Positions 11,727-21,633 of a stretch of DNA of 64,000 nt are shown piece after piece (position 1 is the first letter of the stretch; every line of letters starts with the position of its first letter). The DNA is taken from positions 199,338 through 263,337 of the forward strand of contig PXRE01000026.1 in NCBI GenBank assembly GCA_003021085.1, read 5' to 3'. The position numbers and the translations under genes were made by a program. Origin of the DNA: Halobacteriales archaeon QS_1_68_20 (GTDB taxonomy: Archaea; Halobacteriota; Halobacteria; Halobacteriales; PXRE01). The notes under the pieces are model-generated. The model ran no database searches. It saw nothing but the letters and a program-made list of their open reading frames with translations, and was not told where the DNA came from.

Positions 11727-14126
11727 ATGACCTCGCTCCAGTCGACGCTCGGCGAGGAAGAGGGGATCGCCGAGGAGCTGGCCGAGAGCCAGCGGCAGAT
11801 CTCCATCGCCGAGTTCTTCGAGAAGAACAAGCAGATGCTCGGGTTCGACAGCGAGGCCCGCACCGAGGAGGCGGGTATCCCGCCCGACATCTACGTCGAA
11901 ATTTCGGAGTCCGGCGACTACTACAAACTGGTGGTGGAGGACAACGGGCCGGGGATCACCAGGGAGCAGATCCCGAACGTCTTCGGGAAACTGCTCTACG
12001 GCTCGCGGTTCCACAAGCGGGAGCAGAACCGGGGCCAGCAGGGGATCGGCATCTCCGCGGCGGTGATGTACTCCCAGTTGACCTCCGGCAAGCCCGCGAA
12101 GATCACCAGTCGGCCGAAAGGTGCCGCCGAAGCCAACTACTTCGAACTCGTGATCGACACCGAGGAGAACGAACCCGAGATCCGCGAGGAGGAGTCGGTC
12201 TCCTGGGACCGGACCCACGGCACCCGCATCGAACTGGAGATGGAGGCGAACATGCGGGCCCGCCAGCAACTCGAACGGTACATCAAGCACACCGCGGTCG
12301 TCAACCCGCACGCCCGCATCACGTTCGACGAACCGGGCCTGGACGAACCCTGGCAGTTCGAGCGGGCCGACGACTACGAGATGCCGGCCGAGACCGAGGA
12401 GATCCGACCCCACCCCCACGGCGTCGAACTGGGGACCCTGCTGAACATGCTGGAGGTGACCGGGTCCCACTCGGTGTCGGGGTTCCTCCAGTCGGAGTTC
12501 ACCAGGGTCGGCAAGAAGACCGCCGACTCCATCGTGGACGCCTTCCGCGACCACTACTTCGGCCGCGAGATGGCCTGGTCGGTACCCGGCTCGCACGAAG
12601 ACGCCGACGTCGCCGGGGCGGTCGAGGAGGCGACCGCGAACAAGACCGCGGCGGCCACCGAGGCGTTCGGGGATGGCGTCGCTGAGCGCCTGGCCGAGTC
12701 CGACCGGGTCACCTTCCACGAACTCGAGGTGGCCGTCACGGAGGCGGCCGAGGCCGTCGAGGACGAGTACGCCGAGGTGTTCGGCACGACGGTCCGTGAG
12801 AACGCCGTCGAGGCGGCCTGGGCGGCGGTCACCGGCGACCCCTTCAACGGCGAAGCCGACGAGGGTGGCCGCGACGCCGGCCGCCGGACCGCCGACCTCT
12901 ATCGCGTGGTCGACGACGTGACGAGCAAGCGCAAGGACGACGCCACCGTCCAGGGCATCGCCGAGCGGGTGGCGACGAAGTTCGCCGACGAGTCCGGGCC
13001 GCGCGAGCGCGCCACGCGCTCCGAGGTACGCGGATTCGTCGACAGCGCCGCCGAGCGCCTGATCGAGTACGAGGACGCCACCTTCGGGGAGACCGCCCGC
13101 GAGAACGTCGTCGAGGCGCTCTGGGACCGGATGGCCACGGTCCCCGACGATCCACCGAACGTGAGTTCCCTGGCGACCGACCGCGACGCTGCATCGGACC
13201 TGCTGGAGGCGATGCGCGCGGTCGACATCATGGCGCCGCCGACGAACTGCCTGTCGCCCATCTCTTCGAGCCTCGTTGAGGCCGGTCTCCGGAAGGAGTT
13301 CGACGCTGACTTCTACGCCGCGGCGACCCGCGACGCCGAGGTCCACGCCGGCGACCCGTTCATCGTCGAAGCCGGCATCGCCTACGGCGGCGAACTGGCC
13401 GAGGAAGGAGCGGTCGACCTGATGCGGTTCGCCAACCGCGTCCCGCTGGTCTACCAGCGCGGTGCGTGTGCGACGACCGACGTGGTGAAGTCCATCGGCT
13501 GGCGCAACTACAACCTCGACCAGCCGGGCGGGAGCGGCCTGCCGAACGGCCCCGCGGTGATCATGGTCCACGTCGCGTCGACGAACGTCCCGTTCACCAG
13601 CGAGTCCAAGGACGCCGTCGCCAACGTCCCGGAAATAGAGGACGAGGTCGAACTGGCGATCAGGGAGGCCGCCCGCGACCTGAAGGCCTACCTGAAGGAG
13701 CGGCGCTCACTGGCGAAACGCCGCAAGAAGCAGGACGTGGTCGCGACCATCCTGCCGCGGATGGCCGAGAAACTGGGGGAGGTCGTCGGCGAGGACCCGC
13801 CGGACGTCGACGACGCCCTCGCACGGATCATGAACAACGTGCTCGTCGAGCGGGAGGTCGACGACGGCGAGGTGCTGATCACCGTCGAGAACCACACCGA
13901 CCGCAAGGAGACGGTCGAGTTGACCGACATCGTCACCGACGAACCGACGAACCTCTCGGACGGCGCCAACGTCGTCGAGATGGACGGCGAGTACTTCGTC
14001 AAGTGGGAGACGGAGGTATCGAGCGGCGAGGAGGCCGAACTGACCTACCGGACCGACGGTGACGCCGCGTTCGACCTGACGGTCGACGGCGTCGAGGACG
14101 CGAAACTCACGGTGACCGACGAATGA
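11727..14126 (+). CDS. top6B: DNA topoisomerase VI subunit B, with long helical insertion
   Basis: 799 residues, longer than methanogen or crenarchaeal homologues (about 530-620) but similar to other haloarchaea. The Bergerat ATPase fold shows VVEDNGPGI near residue 72 and [32 protein letters not shown] near 91-122. A 200-residue helical insertion (about 285-480) contains two related units, [35 protein letters not shown] near 329 and [38 protein letters not shown] near 430. The transducer domain and an Ig-like C-terminus ([24 protein letters not shown]) follow. TATA-like CGTTTTAACC at 11693 is about 30 bp before the ATG, indicating a leaderless mRNA. The stop overlaps the top6A start by 4 nt. 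Confidence 0.95.
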   Translation: MTSLQSTLGEEEGIAEELAESQRQISIAEFFEKNKQMLGFDSEARTEEAGIPPDIYVEISESGDYYKLVVEDNGPGITREQIPNVFGKLLYGSRFHKREQNRGQQGIGISAAVMYSQLTSGKPAKITSRPKGAAEANYFELVIDTEENEPEIREEESVSWDRTHGTRIELEMEANMRARQQLERYIKHTAVVNPHARITFDEPGLDEPWQFERADDYEMPAETEEIRPHPHGVELGTLLNMLEVTGSHSVSGFLQSEFTRVGKKTADSIVDAFRDHYFGREMAWSVPGSHEDADVAGAVEEATANKTAAATEAFGDGVAERLAESDRVTFHELEVAVTEAAEAVEDEYAEVFGTTVRENAVEAAWAAVTGDPFNGEADEGGRDAGRRTADLYRVVDDVTSKRKDDATVQGIAERVATKFADESGPRERATRSEVRGFVDSAAERLIEYEDATFGETARENVVEALWDRMATVPDDPPNVSSLATDRDAASDLLEAMRAVDIMAPPTNCLSPISSSLVEAGLRKEFDADFYAAATRDAEVHAGDPFIVEAGIAYGGELAEEGAVDLMRFANRVPLVYQRGACATTDVVKSIGWRNYNLDQPGGSGLPNGPAVIMVHVASTNVPFTSESKDAVANVPEIEDEVELAIREAARDLKAYLKERRSLAKRRKKQDVVATILPRMAEKLGEVVGEDPPDVDDALARIMNNVLVEREVDDGEVLITVENHTDRKETVELTDIVTDEPTNLSDGANVVEMDGEYFVKWETEVSSGEEAELTYRTDGDAAFDLTVDGVEDAKLTVTDE

Positions 14127-15220
14127 GCACGAAGACACCCGACGACGAGGAGGCCCGCGAGCAGTTGATCGACCTCGCGGCGGAGTTCTACGACCAGTTC
14201 GAGGACGGGGAGATTCCCCGGATGACCCTGCCGACGCGCTCGAAGAGCAACATCGAGTACGACGAGGACGAGGACGTGTGGGTCTACGGCGACCGCACCT
14301 CGACGCGGAGCGCCAACTCCGTCCGCGGGGCGCGCAAACTGCTGAAGGCCGTCTACACCATCGAGTTCCTCGCCCAGCAACTGGACGAGGACCGCTCGTC
14401 GACGCTCCGGGAACTGTACTACCTCTCGGAGTCCTGGGACCTGGACGAGGCACAGTTCAGCGGGCAGGACGAGTCAGACAAACTGGTCGAGGACCTCGAG
14501 ATCGTTTCCGGCGTCAAGCGCGAGGACTTCCACATGCGGCCCGAGGAGTCCGGCGCGACGATCATGGGGCCGCTGGAACTGCGCGAGCAGACCCGCCGCG
14601 GCGAGCGCGTCATCCACTGCCAGGAGGACGTCGGCGAGGGCGGCTACCAGATCCCGAACAACCCCGACACCATCGAGTTCCTCGACAATGACGCCGAGTT
14701 CGTCCTCTGCGTGGAGACCGGCGGTATGCGGGACCGACTGGTCGAGAACGGCTTCGACGAGGAACACGGTGCGCTGGTCGTCCACCTGAAGGGCCAGCCC
14801 GCACGCGCGACCCGCCGGATCACCAAGCGCCTGCAAGACGAACTGGACCTGCCGGTCACGGTGTTCACAGACGGTGACCCGTGGTCGTACCGCATCTACG
14901 GCTCGGTGGCCTACGGATCGATCAAGTCCGCGCACCTCTCGGAGTACCTCGCCACGCCGCAAGCCCGGTTCATCGGGGTCCAGCCGGCGGACATCGTGGA
15001 GTACGACCTCCCGACGGACCCGCTCAGCGACTCCGATACCAACGCCCTGGAGAGCGAACTCGAGGACCCGCGGTTCCAGACCGACTACTGGGAGGAGCAG
15101 ATCGAACTGCAACTGGACCTCGGGAAGAAGTCCGAACAGCAGGCACTGGCGAGCCACGGCCTGGACTTCGTGACAGAGACCTATCTTCCCGAACGCCTCA
15201 GTGAGATGGGCATCCTGTAG
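14123..15220 (+). CDS. top6A: DNA topoisomerase VI subunit A (Spo11-like)
   Basis: 365 residues, the usual length. The winged-helix domain carries the catalytic tyrosine in [13 protein letters not shown] (Y99 or Y100). The TOPRIM domain follows with [15 protein letters not shown] and [17 protein letters not shown], giving the Glu and the DxD metal ligands. With Top6B it makes the A2B2 type IIB topoisomerase that relaxes and decatenates DNA using ATP. The start codon overlaps the top6B stop (ATGA), so the subunits are translationally coupled. A degenerate second copy of the last 11 codons and the stop lies 63 bp downstream in the same frame. Confidence 0.96.
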   Translation: MSTKTPDDEEAREQLIDLAAEFYDQFEDGEIPRMTLPTRSKSNIEYDEDEDVWVYGDRTSTRSANSVRGARKLLKAVYTIEFLAQQLDEDRSSTLRELYYLSESWDLDEAQFSGQDESDKLVEDLEIVSGVKREDFHMRPEESGATIMGPLELREQTRRGERVIHCQEDVGEGGYQIPNNPDTIEFLDNDAEFVLCVETGGMRDRLVENGFDEEHGALVVHLKGQPARATRRITKRLQDELDLPVTVFTDGDPWSYRIYGSVAYGSIKSAHLSEYLATPQARFIGVQPADIVEYDLPTDPLSDSDTNALESELEDPRFQTDYWEEQIELQLDLGKKSEQQALASHGLDFVTETYLPERLSEMGIL

Positions 15221-15247
15221 CGCATCGAACCGGGGTTCGGGGAGATG

Positions 15248-15283
15248 ATACCGGAACGACCCACCGAGATGGGAATCCTGTAA
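15248..15283 (+). repeat. Degenerate in-frame copy of the top6A 3' end
   Basis: The last 12 codons of top6A ([11 protein letters not shown]-stop, 15185-15220) recur at 15248-15283 as IPERPTEMGIL-stop: 27 of 36 bases match, and all the EMGIL codons match or differ only at the third base. The offset is 63 bp, exactly 21 codons, so both copies lie in one frame separated by the first stop codon. The second stop is 3 bp from the stop of the convergent gene. Confidence 0.8.
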
Positions 15284-15286
15284 TCC

Positions 15287-16132
15287 TCACTCCGTCTCGG
15301 GTTCGACGGATTCCGTCTCCGTTTCCGCGTCCTTCGACTCCTCACCCACGCCCGGAACTTCACCCATGGCACAGTCCCGGCAGTAGTAGTTGCTCCCGGA
15401 GTCGACGGTGTACAGCGGAACGCCGGCGAACACCTTCTCGCGCCTGTAGGTCCGTTCGACGCCCTGGTCGATGGGCCCCATGCAGGCCGAGCAGGGGGCG
15501 TCGACGTCGTGGACGACCGACTCCTCGGTCGACCGGACGGTCCCGAACGACGTCACCGAGTGGCGGTCAGCGAACCGTTCGCGCACCTGCGGGAGCAGGT
15601 ACGCCCCGATCACGATCAGGTACCACCCGAACAGAAGCGATCCGAGGTCGAAGTCGCCGCCGAACGCGAACAGCGCGCCGAGCAACACCAGCCCGAGGCC
15701 GCCGGCGGTCCGCTTGAACGACGGACCGTCGTCGTCCGTCGGGCGTTCGGGCGCCCCGAGTTCGCCGCGGCGGAGGATTTGCTTCTCGGTGTCCGAGAAG
15801 TACTTGTAGCCGGCGTAGACGGCGTTGCCGACCCCGCCGGTCAGGAAGAACAGCAGGATGTGAACCCCCGGCCGGCCGAGCGACCGGTCGATCAGCACGA
15901 CGCTGTCGTCGCCCTCGTGCTCGATTTCCCATCCTTTGGCGACCTTCCGGTGGACCCGCCGGCGAAACGCGGCCCGGGACTCGCCGCGGTCGTCATCGTC
16001 GTCCGTCTCGGGGTCGGCCCGGTCGCCGGACTCCGTGATCCGGCACTGCGCGCCACACTCCGAGCAGTAGACGTCGGTCGGGTCGATGTCGGCTCCGCAG
16101 TCCGGACACTGCGGCGAGTCCCCGTCGCTCAT
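15287..16132 (-). CDS. Membrane protein with N- and C-terminal zinc ribbons
   Basis: 281 residues. The N-terminus is a zinc ribbon (CPDCGADIDPTDVYCSECGAQC, residues 9-30), followed by an acidic linker. A basic amphipathic part with KGWEIEHEGDDSVVLIDRSLGRPG follows, then hydrophobic helices (HILLFFLTGGVGNAVYAGYKYF; TAGGLGLVLLGALFAF; LLFGWYLIVIGAYLLP). A second Cys cluster (CSACMG and YYCRDCAMG) lies near the C-terminus. The KGW-x-L/I-DR pattern and helices recall haloarchaeal zinc-ribbon proteins with a DUF8108-like core. Function unknown. It converges with top6A. Confidence 0.7.
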   Translation of the reverse strand: MSDGDSPQCPDCGADIDPTDVYCSECGAQCRITESGDRADPETDDDDDRGESRAAFRRRVHRKVAKGWEIEHEGDDSVVLIDRSLGRPGVHILLFFLTGGVGNAVYAGYKYFSDTEKQILRRGELGAPERPTDDDGPSFKRTAGGLGLVLLGALFAFGGDFDLGSLLFGWYLIVIGAYLLPQVRERFADRHSVTSFGTVRSTEESVVHDVDAPCSACMGPIDQGVERTYRREKVFAGVPLYTVDSGSNYYCRDCAMGEVPGVGEESKDAETETESVEPETE

Positions 16133-16178
16133 ACTACGGAATTCAGATGTTCGACAGTAAAGCGTTGCGTCTGTGCGA

Positions 16179-16922
16179 TTACTGCTCGTCCAGCGCCACC
16201 GGGATGCCCCGCCCGGCCACGTCCGCGGCGAAGGCCCCGGAGTCGGTGGCCAGGCGCTCGAACGTGTTGTAGTGGATCGGAACGACGAGGCCCGGGTCCA
16301 TCGCTTCGCCGAGGTCGGCCGCCTCCTCGGGGGCCATTGTGATCCGGCGGTCCAGCGGCGGCAGGAAGACGTCCACGTCCAGTTCGGCGTGGCCCTCCAG
16401 CACGTCGGTGTCGCCCGGCCAGAAGACCGTCGTGTCGCCGACCGTCAGCAGGCACCCGCAGCCGAACCCCTCGGGATGGGAAGGTTCCGCGCCGGGTTCG
16501 TCCGGCCGGGTGTACGCGGCGACCGAGCGGACGATCAGGTCGTCGAACATCAGGTCCGCCTCGTCGTCCACCCGGACGACCTCGTAGGGCAGGTCGTCGA
16601 GCGGCCCGACGTCCCGGCCGATGCCGGGCGGGTAGACGGCGTCGTAGACGACGACGGTGGCGTCCTCGCTGGCTACCCGGCGGATGCAGTCGGAGTCGTA
16701 GTGGTGGTCGTGGGTGACGACCACCACGTCGCCGTCCTGCGCGCGGTAGTCGGTCGGCGCAGGGTGGCCGTCGGTGAGGTCCGGATCGTTCGGTTCCCAC
16801 TCCCCGGTGAGGACGCCGTACCGCCCGGGGTCCGTGTAGGCGACGGTGCCGTCGGGCCACTCGATGCGGGTCGTGGCGTACCCCAGCCAGTCTATCGTCA
16901 CCCCGCCGTATCGCACTGTCAT
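16179..16922 (-). CDS. Metallo-beta-lactamase fold hydrolase, UlaG-like
   Basis: 247 residues. The metal site reads VVVTHDHHYDSD near residue 89, matching the HxHxDH signature in the shorter UlaG/L-ascorbate-6-phosphate lactonase style. FWPGDTDV near 168 supplies the bridging Asp, and VVPIHYNTF near 222 supplies the last His. Members of this group in archaea are often annotated as UPF0173 metal-dependent hydrolases; the substrate is unknown. The ATG at 16922 precedes TVRYGGVTIDWLGYATTRIEW, a typical UlaG-like N-terminus. The protein is cytoplasmic, and the gene is separated by 46 bp from the zinc-ribbon gene in the same direction. Confidence 0.8.
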   Translation of the reverse strand: MTVRYGGVTIDWLGYATTRIEWPDGTVAYTDPGRYGVLTGEWEPNDPDLTDGHPAPTDYRAQDGDVVVVTHDHHYDSDCIRRVASEDATVVVYDAVYPPGIGRDVGPLDDLPYEVVRVDDEADLMFDDLIVRSVAAYTRPDEPGAEPSHPEGFGCGCLLTVGDTTVFWPGDTDVLEGHAELDVDVFLPPLDRRITMAPEEAADLGEAMDPGLVVPIHYNTFERLATDSGAFAADVAGRGIPVALDEQ

Positions 16923-17035
16923 CGGCCGAACTACTCCCCAGGTCGGAGAAAAAGGTTCGGCTCTCGGACGACGATAGTTCGGCCGACAACAGCCGGAAAA
17001 CTCCCTGCCCCTCCGACTGACACATCGGCACCACC

Positions 17036-17215
17036 GCCCAGAAAGCCCCCGGGCGCTCGACTTCCGTCAGAGGCAAGCGCTGAGGACTTCCCGCTCGCTG
17101 CACTCGCGGGAACCGCCGGGGCTGGCGAGAGGCAAGCTCTCGCTGCGTCCCGCTCGCACGCTCCCGTGACCCTCGTTGCGCGCTTCCCTCAGTCACTCGC
17201 TTCGCTCGCTCGCTC
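17036..17215 (+). repeat. Dispersed intergenic repeat, copy A
   Basis: In the 500-bp gene-free stretch 16923-17422 the sequence from CCAGAAAGCCCCCG to the CTCGCTTCGCTCGCTCGCT run resembles, block by block, the reverse complement of 49070-49245. Shared blocks include AGAAAGCCCCCG-GCGCT, GGCTGGCGAGAG, CTCTCGCTG and GCGTCCCGCTCGCAC. The rest of the gap (17216-17422) shows no coding frame with a convincing start and nothing further I can name. Confidence 0.55.
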
Positions 17216-17422
17216 AGTCCAGTGCTTACGTCGTCCGGGCGGGGTCGAGCGCCCGGCCCCTTTCAGTCCCGCCCGCGGTGGTTTTGCTGGCCACCTTCGA
17301 CGCAGTGATCGTGCCGGTCACCTCTCGGCCGGAAGTGCCGGCTACCTCCGACGCGCCAGCGGTGCCGGCCCCCTTCGCCACGTGAATACGGACGGCGTCG
17401 GTTGATTGCGTTCCGGTGGCGG

Positions 17423-18226
17423 CTACGCCCCGTCGACGGCGTCACCGTCGAGAACCCGCTCCACCTCGGCCAGCGATTCCAGCACGTAGTCGGGCCGGAC
17501 GTCGGTCTGCTCCAGGTCGGACCCCGTGGCCGCCCCCGTCAGCACCAGCGCGGTCGTCGCGCCCGCTCGCTCGCCCATCGCTATGTCGGTGTCCAGGCGG
17601 TCACCGACGAGCAGGCAATCCCCGGGAGCAGCCCCGACCCGGTCCATCGCCAGGTCGACCGTCTCCTGCGACGGCTTGCCAAGCACCGCTTCGGGGTCGA
17701 CCTCCGCGGCCCCGGCGACGGCGTTGATCACTGCGCCGGACCCCGGAATCGGCCCGGCGTCGGTCGGCACCCAGCGGTCCCGGTTGGTCCCGACGAGGGT
17801 CGCCCCGTCCAGCAACGCCCGCAGGCCCCTCGTCATCTCCTCGTCGTCGAAGCCCGCGTGGTAGCCCGCGACGACCACCTCGGCGGCCGTGGGGTCCTCG
17901 ACGAAGGTGACGTCCGCGGTCTCTAGCTGTTCGACCACCGCCGGACCGGCGACGGGGAGCGCCCTGGCTCCGGCGTGGTGGGCGTCGAGGTACCTGACGG
18001 TGGCCTCCGCGGAGGTCAGGACTTCGTCTGCGTCGCCCGGCAGGCCCAACTCCGAGAGGTGGTCGGCCCACCCGGCGGGCGACCGCGTCGGGTTGTTGGT
18101 GAGAAAGAGGACCTCCAGACCCGCTTCCCGCAGGGCCTCGACGCCCGCCCCCGCGCCTGCCAGCAGCGACCCGCCGTGGACGACCGTGCCGTCCAGGTCG
18201 ATCAGTGCGGCGTCGAACCCGGTCAT
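17423..18226 (-). CDS. HAD-superfamily IIA hydrolase (NagD/phosphoglycolate-phosphatase-like)
   Basis: 267 residues from the ATG at 18226. The 381-residue frame in the track reads through the ligase gene on another phase and is wrong upstream. HAD motif I is IDLDGTVVHGG near residue 8, motif II is FLTNNPTRS near 44, and motif III/IV is LLVGDRLDTDIAMGERAGATTALVLTGA near 205-232. The large C2 cap between motifs II and III marks class IIA (NagD, phosphoglycolate or p-nitrophenyl phosphatase). Its start codon overlaps the DNA ligase stop (ATGA), so it is co-transcribed as the downstream gene. The exact phosphate ester is not determined. Confidence 0.85.
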   Translation of the reverse strand: MTGFDAALIDLDGTVVHGGSLLAGAGAGVEALREAGLEVLFLTNNPTRSPAGWADHLSELGLPGDADEVLTSAEATVRYLDAHHAGARALPVAGPAVVEQLETADVTFVEDPTAAEVVVAGYHAGFDDEEMTRGLRALLDGATLVGTNRDRWVPTDAGPIPGSGAVINAVAGAAEVDPEAVLGKPSQETVDLAMDRVGAAPGDCLLVGDRLDTDIAMGERAGATTALVLTGAATGSDLEQTDVRPDYVLESLAEVERVLDGDAVDGA

Positions 18227-19917
18227 CGTCCGTCGGCCAGGCGCTCGACCCGTTCCAGGGTGTCCGCGTCTCCGGGTTCCTTGTCGTCCCTGACGGCGAC
18301 GAACCGCGGGAACCGGAGCGCGTATCCGGAGGAGTAAGTGGGCGACTCCTGTATCTCCTCGTACCCGACCTCGAAGACGACGGCCGGTTCGAGGTCCACC
18401 TCCTTGCCGCGCTCGGCCTCGACGTACGGTTCCAGCAACCCGGTCAGGTCCGCGAGTTTCTCGTCGGTGATGCCGGTCGCCACCTTGCCGATGGTCTCGA
18501 ACTCTCCCTCGGCCCGCGCGGACAGCAGGAACGTCCCCAGGAACTGCGCCCGGCGACCCTCGCCCCACTCCGCGCCGGTCACAACCAGGTCCAGCGTCTC
18601 GACGTCGGGCTTGCGCTTCAGCCAGTTCTTGCCCCGCCGACCCGGGGTGTACGCCGACCGGGGATTCTTGAGCATGATCCCCTCGTGGCCCGCCTCCAGG
18701 GCGTCGGCGTCCATCTCCTCCACCTCCTCGGCGTCGTCGCTCACGAGGAACTCCGAGGTCGCCTCCGGGAGTACGTCTTCGAGGTGCTCGCGGCGGTCGA
18801 CCAGGGCCGCGTCAAGCAGGTCCGTCCCGTCGGCGTGCAGGCAGTCGAAGGCGTGCAACTCTACGGCCACCTCCTCGCGGGCGCGTTCGACCTCGTGCTT
18901 GCGGCGGAACCGCCGCAGGACCTCCTGGAACGGCAGCGGTTCGCCGTCGCGGACCGCGACGACCTCGCCGTCGAGTATTGCTGGGCCGTCGCAGTCGTCC
19001 TCGACGAACTCGACGACCTCCGGCAGCGCGTCGGTCACGTCCTCCATGTTCCGGGAGTAGACGCCGACGGTCCGGGCGTCGTCCGCAGTCCCGACGGCCG
19101 ACTTCTGCGCGTTCAGGCCCTCGGGATCGTAGTGGACCTGTACCCGCGCGCCGTCGTACTTGACCTCACAGGCCACCTCGTCCCATTCCGCCAGCGCCTC
19201 GGTGACGGTCCCGGTCTGGGCCAGCATGGCGCGAACCGGCCGGCCGAGTTCCAGTTCCATGGCGTCCAGGCCGGCCTCGCCCTCGTCGCGGGCCGTCCGG
19301 GCCCCCTCGCCGTAGTCGTTGGAGACCTGTAGCGCCCGCTCGACGGTCTCGACCGGCACGTCGAACGCCGCGGCGACGGCGTCCCGCACCGACCCGCCGC
19401 CGACGCCGATGCGCATCTCCGAGAGGACGAGTCGCGCCAGGTAGCGTGCCTCCCCGGGGTCACAGCGGTTGAACAGGCCGAACAGCACGTCCAGTTTCGT
19501 CCCCTCGCTACCCTCTCCCTCCGAGGCCGCGAGTCGCCCGAGTTCGTCGTACACTTCCGCGACGGTCAGGCCGTCCCGGCCGCCGCCGCCGAACGCTGAC
19601 AGTCCCTGCTGGCCGCCGAACTCGTAGCCGGCGGCCACTTCACCGATCTCGCCGACCTCCGCGACCCTGGCCTCCACGTCGTCTGCGGAGACGTTCTGGC
19701 CGGCCGCGCGGGCGATGGCCTCGTAACAGAGGTTCGGCCCAACGTCGAGTTTCGTCGAGGACCACGCCGGGAACACCCGGCCCTGGACGAACCGCGCGAT
19801 CACCGGCAGGTCCTCGCCGGCCGCCGCCAGGAGGTCGGTCACCAGGTCGACGATCTCGGTGTCGGCGCTGGCGGCCTCGATCTCGGCGGCGCGTGCGGCG
19901 AACTCCTCGAACTCCAT
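18223..19917 (-). CDS. lig: ATP-dependent DNA ligase
   Basis: 564 residues from the ATG at 19917 (MEFEEFAARAAEIEAASADTEIV). The 928-residue frame in the track runs on through a shadow. The N-terminal DNA-binding domain is followed by the adenylation site EVKYDGARVQVHY with K253 as the AMP-accepting lysine. Nucleotidyltransferase motifs YSRNMEDVT, AILDGEVVA, FDCLHADG, EGIMLKN and NWLKRKP follow in order, then an OB-fold. It seals nicks in replication and Okazaki fragment joining. Haloarchaea also carry NAD-dependent ligases; this one is clearly the ATP type. It is translationally coupled to the HAD phosphatase. Confidence 0.95.
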   Translation of the reverse strand: MEFEEFAARAAEIEAASADTEIVDLVTDLLAAAGEDLPVIARFVQGRVFPAWSSTKLDVGPNLCYEAIARAAGQNVSADDVEARVAEVGEIGEVAAGYEFGGQQGLSAFGGGGRDGLTVAEVYDELGRLAASEGEGSEGTKLDVLFGLFNRCDPGEARYLARLVLSEMRIGVGGGSVRDAVAAAFDVPVETVERALQVSNDYGEGARTARDEGEAGLDAMELELGRPVRAMLAQTGTVTEALAEWDEVACEVKYDGARVQVHYDPEGLNAQKSAVGTADDARTVGVYSRNMEDVTDALPEVVEFVEDDCDGPAILDGEVVAVRDGEPLPFQEVLRRFRRKHEVERAREEVAVELHAFDCLHADGTDLLDAALVDRREHLEDVLPEATSEFLVSDDAEEVEEMDADALEAGHEGIMLKNPRSAYTPGRRGKNWLKRKPDVETLDLVVTGAEWGEGRRAQFLGTFLLSARAEGEFETIGKVATGITDEKLADLTGLLEPYVEAERGKEVDLEPAVVFEVGYEEIQESPTYSSGYALRFPRFVAVRDDKEPGDADTLERVERLADGR

Positions 19918-20001
19918 GGCCCGGGGTAGCCATGCGTGGCGGATAAATCGCCCGAAGCGGCCCGACCCTGGATTGAAGGGCGCGGGCGACCTCGCCCCGG
20001 T

Positions 20002-21585
20002 ATGGCGGACGCCGACCTCACTGCGCAGGTACAGGAGGCGCTGGCGGTCGACAGGGAGGAGTTCCAGCGACGCGCCCGGGAAGACGCCGACGTCATCCTG
20101 GACGCGGTCGGCGACGGCGTCTTCGACAACCCACAGGCCATCGTGGGCCTGGAGTACGAGTTCTACGCCGTCGCCGAACCGCGTTCGGCTGCCCGTCGGA
20201 CTGCGTCCGACGACGTCGACGCCGAGACCGTCGCGCTGACGCGGGTCCCCCGCCGACTGCTGGAGTTCATCGGCTTCGAGAAGGAACTGGGCCTGCACAA
20301 CGCCGAACTGTCGACGAGTCCGCTGCCGCTGAACGCCGACGGCATCCGCGCCCAGGAGCGGGAGGTCCGCGCGCAGTTGCGGACCGCGCTGGACTACGTG
20401 GGCACCGAAGGCATTCGCCTGGTCAGCGACGGGATCTGGACCGTCCCGCCGGCCGGCGAGTCCGCCCGGGAGTACCTCACCGACAGCGTCGTCGACGACG
20501 GCGTCCGCATCGCCTCGAACATGAGCGCGGTCCCGCGGTACCACGCGATGGCCAACGCCGACGCGGCCGTCCGACCCGGCATGGAGATCGACGCCCCGCA
20601 CGTCCACCTGGAGGCGGACACGGTGATGCCCGAGAGCCTGATCACCTCGATCCAGCCGCACTACCAGGTTCCCCAGGCCAGGGACCTCCCGGAGTACTTC
20701 AGGTACGCCGTCCGGATCGCGGGCGCACTGCTCGCGCTGGGCGTCAACTCCCCGCTGTTCCCACCGGACCTCTACGACGACGTCCCGGCCGAGGAGGTCC
20801 TCGCGGACGCCTGGATGGAGAACCGCGTGAACGTCTTCGAGTCCGTCCTGAACCCGGCGGACGGCCCCGGGAAGGTCCGGTTCCCGGAGGACGTCGATTC
20901 CGTCGAGGAAGCCGTCGGACAGGTCGCCGACGACCAGGTACTCGTTCCGCTCGCGCCGGCGGACGGGTCCCGGTTCGACGACGAGTTCGCCACGTTCCGG
21001 GTGAAACACGGCACCTTCTGGCGGTGGGTCCGCCCGGTGTTCGGTGGCGCCTCGCGGTCGGGAGCCAACGCCAGGATCGAGTTCCGGCCGCTACCCGCCC
21101 AGCCGACGGTCCGGGACACGGTCGCTTTCCTCGCGGCGTTCGCCGGCCTGATGGAGAGTCTGCCGCGGGTCGAACACCCCGTGGCCGACCTCGACTGGGA
21201 GACCGCCAGGGAGAACTTCTACGCGGCGGCCCGGGACGGTCTGGAAGCGGACCTTTGCTGGATCGCAAACGACGGCGCCGAGACCGTCGACGCCGAGACC
21301 ATCTACGCCGACCTGCTGGCCCACGCGGCCGACGGCTTGCGGGTAACCGGTCTCTCGGAGGAGGAGATCGGCCGATACCTCGGTCCCTTGCGGCGTCGTG
21401 TCCGCTACGGCATCACCCCCGCCCGGTGGAAAGTCACCCGGGTCCGCGAACAACTGGACGGCGACACCGACCTCGCCGGCGCGAGCAGGGCCATGCAGCG
21501 CCGCTACGTCGAACGGCAGGCGGAGACGCTGTTCGATTCCGACTTCGGTGCCTGGATCGAGGAAGAGCGCTACCGCGCTGGCTAA
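20002..21585 (+). CDS. GCS2-like carboxylate-amine ligase family protein
   Basis: 527 residues from the ATG at 20002; the track start at 19936 adds 22 unlikely residues and would leave the ligase gene no promoter. IVGLEYEFYAV near residue 50 matches the GxExE start of glutamate-cysteine ligase type 2. HNAELSTSP near 97, APHVHLEADTVMPES near 195 (His and acidic residues) and SGANARIEFRPLPAQPTV near 355 match the later catalytic strands. The family joins an amine to a carboxylate using ATP. A role in gamma-glutamylcysteine formation, which haloarchaea use as a thiol, is possible but not shown. It is divergent from DNA ligase. Confidence 0.6.
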   Translation: MADADLTAQVQEALAVDREEFQRRAREDADVILDAVGDGVFDNPQAIVGLEYEFYAVAEPRSAARRTASDDVDAETVALTRVPRRLLEFIGFEKELGLHNAELSTSPLPLNADGIRAQEREVRAQLRTALDYVGTEGIRLVSDGIWTVPPAGESAREYLTDSVVDDGVRIASNMSAVPRYHAMANADAAVRPGMEIDAPHVHLEADTVMPESLITSIQPHYQVPQARDLPEYFRYAVRIAGALLALGVNSPLFPPDLYDDVPAEEVLADAWMENRVNVFESVLNPADGPGKVRFPEDVDSVEEAVGQVADDQVLVPLAPADGSRFDDEFATFRVKHGTFWRWVRPVFGGASRSGANARIEFRPLPAQPTVRDTVAFLAAFAGLMESLPRVEHPVADLDWETARENFYAAARDGLEADLCWIANDGAETVDAETIYADLLAHAADGLRVTGLSEEEIGRYLGPLRRRVRYGITPARWKVTRVREQLDGDTDLAGASRAMQRRYVERQAETLFDSDFGAWIEEERYRAG

Positions 21586-21633
21586 TCGCTCGGGCGGAGT
21601 CGGAACGTAACCACCGCCGACGAACCCCGCGGG

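Noticed and set aside
16129-17196. 355-residue minus frame through the 17.0-kb repeat
   Set aside because: Reads R/G/P-rich out-of-phase sequence of the metallo-beta-lactamase gene plus intergenic repeat; no motif.
18223-21009. 928-residue frame for DNA ligase
   Set aside because: The first 364 residues are an antisense reading of the GCS2-like gene; the ligase family starts at the ATG at 19917.
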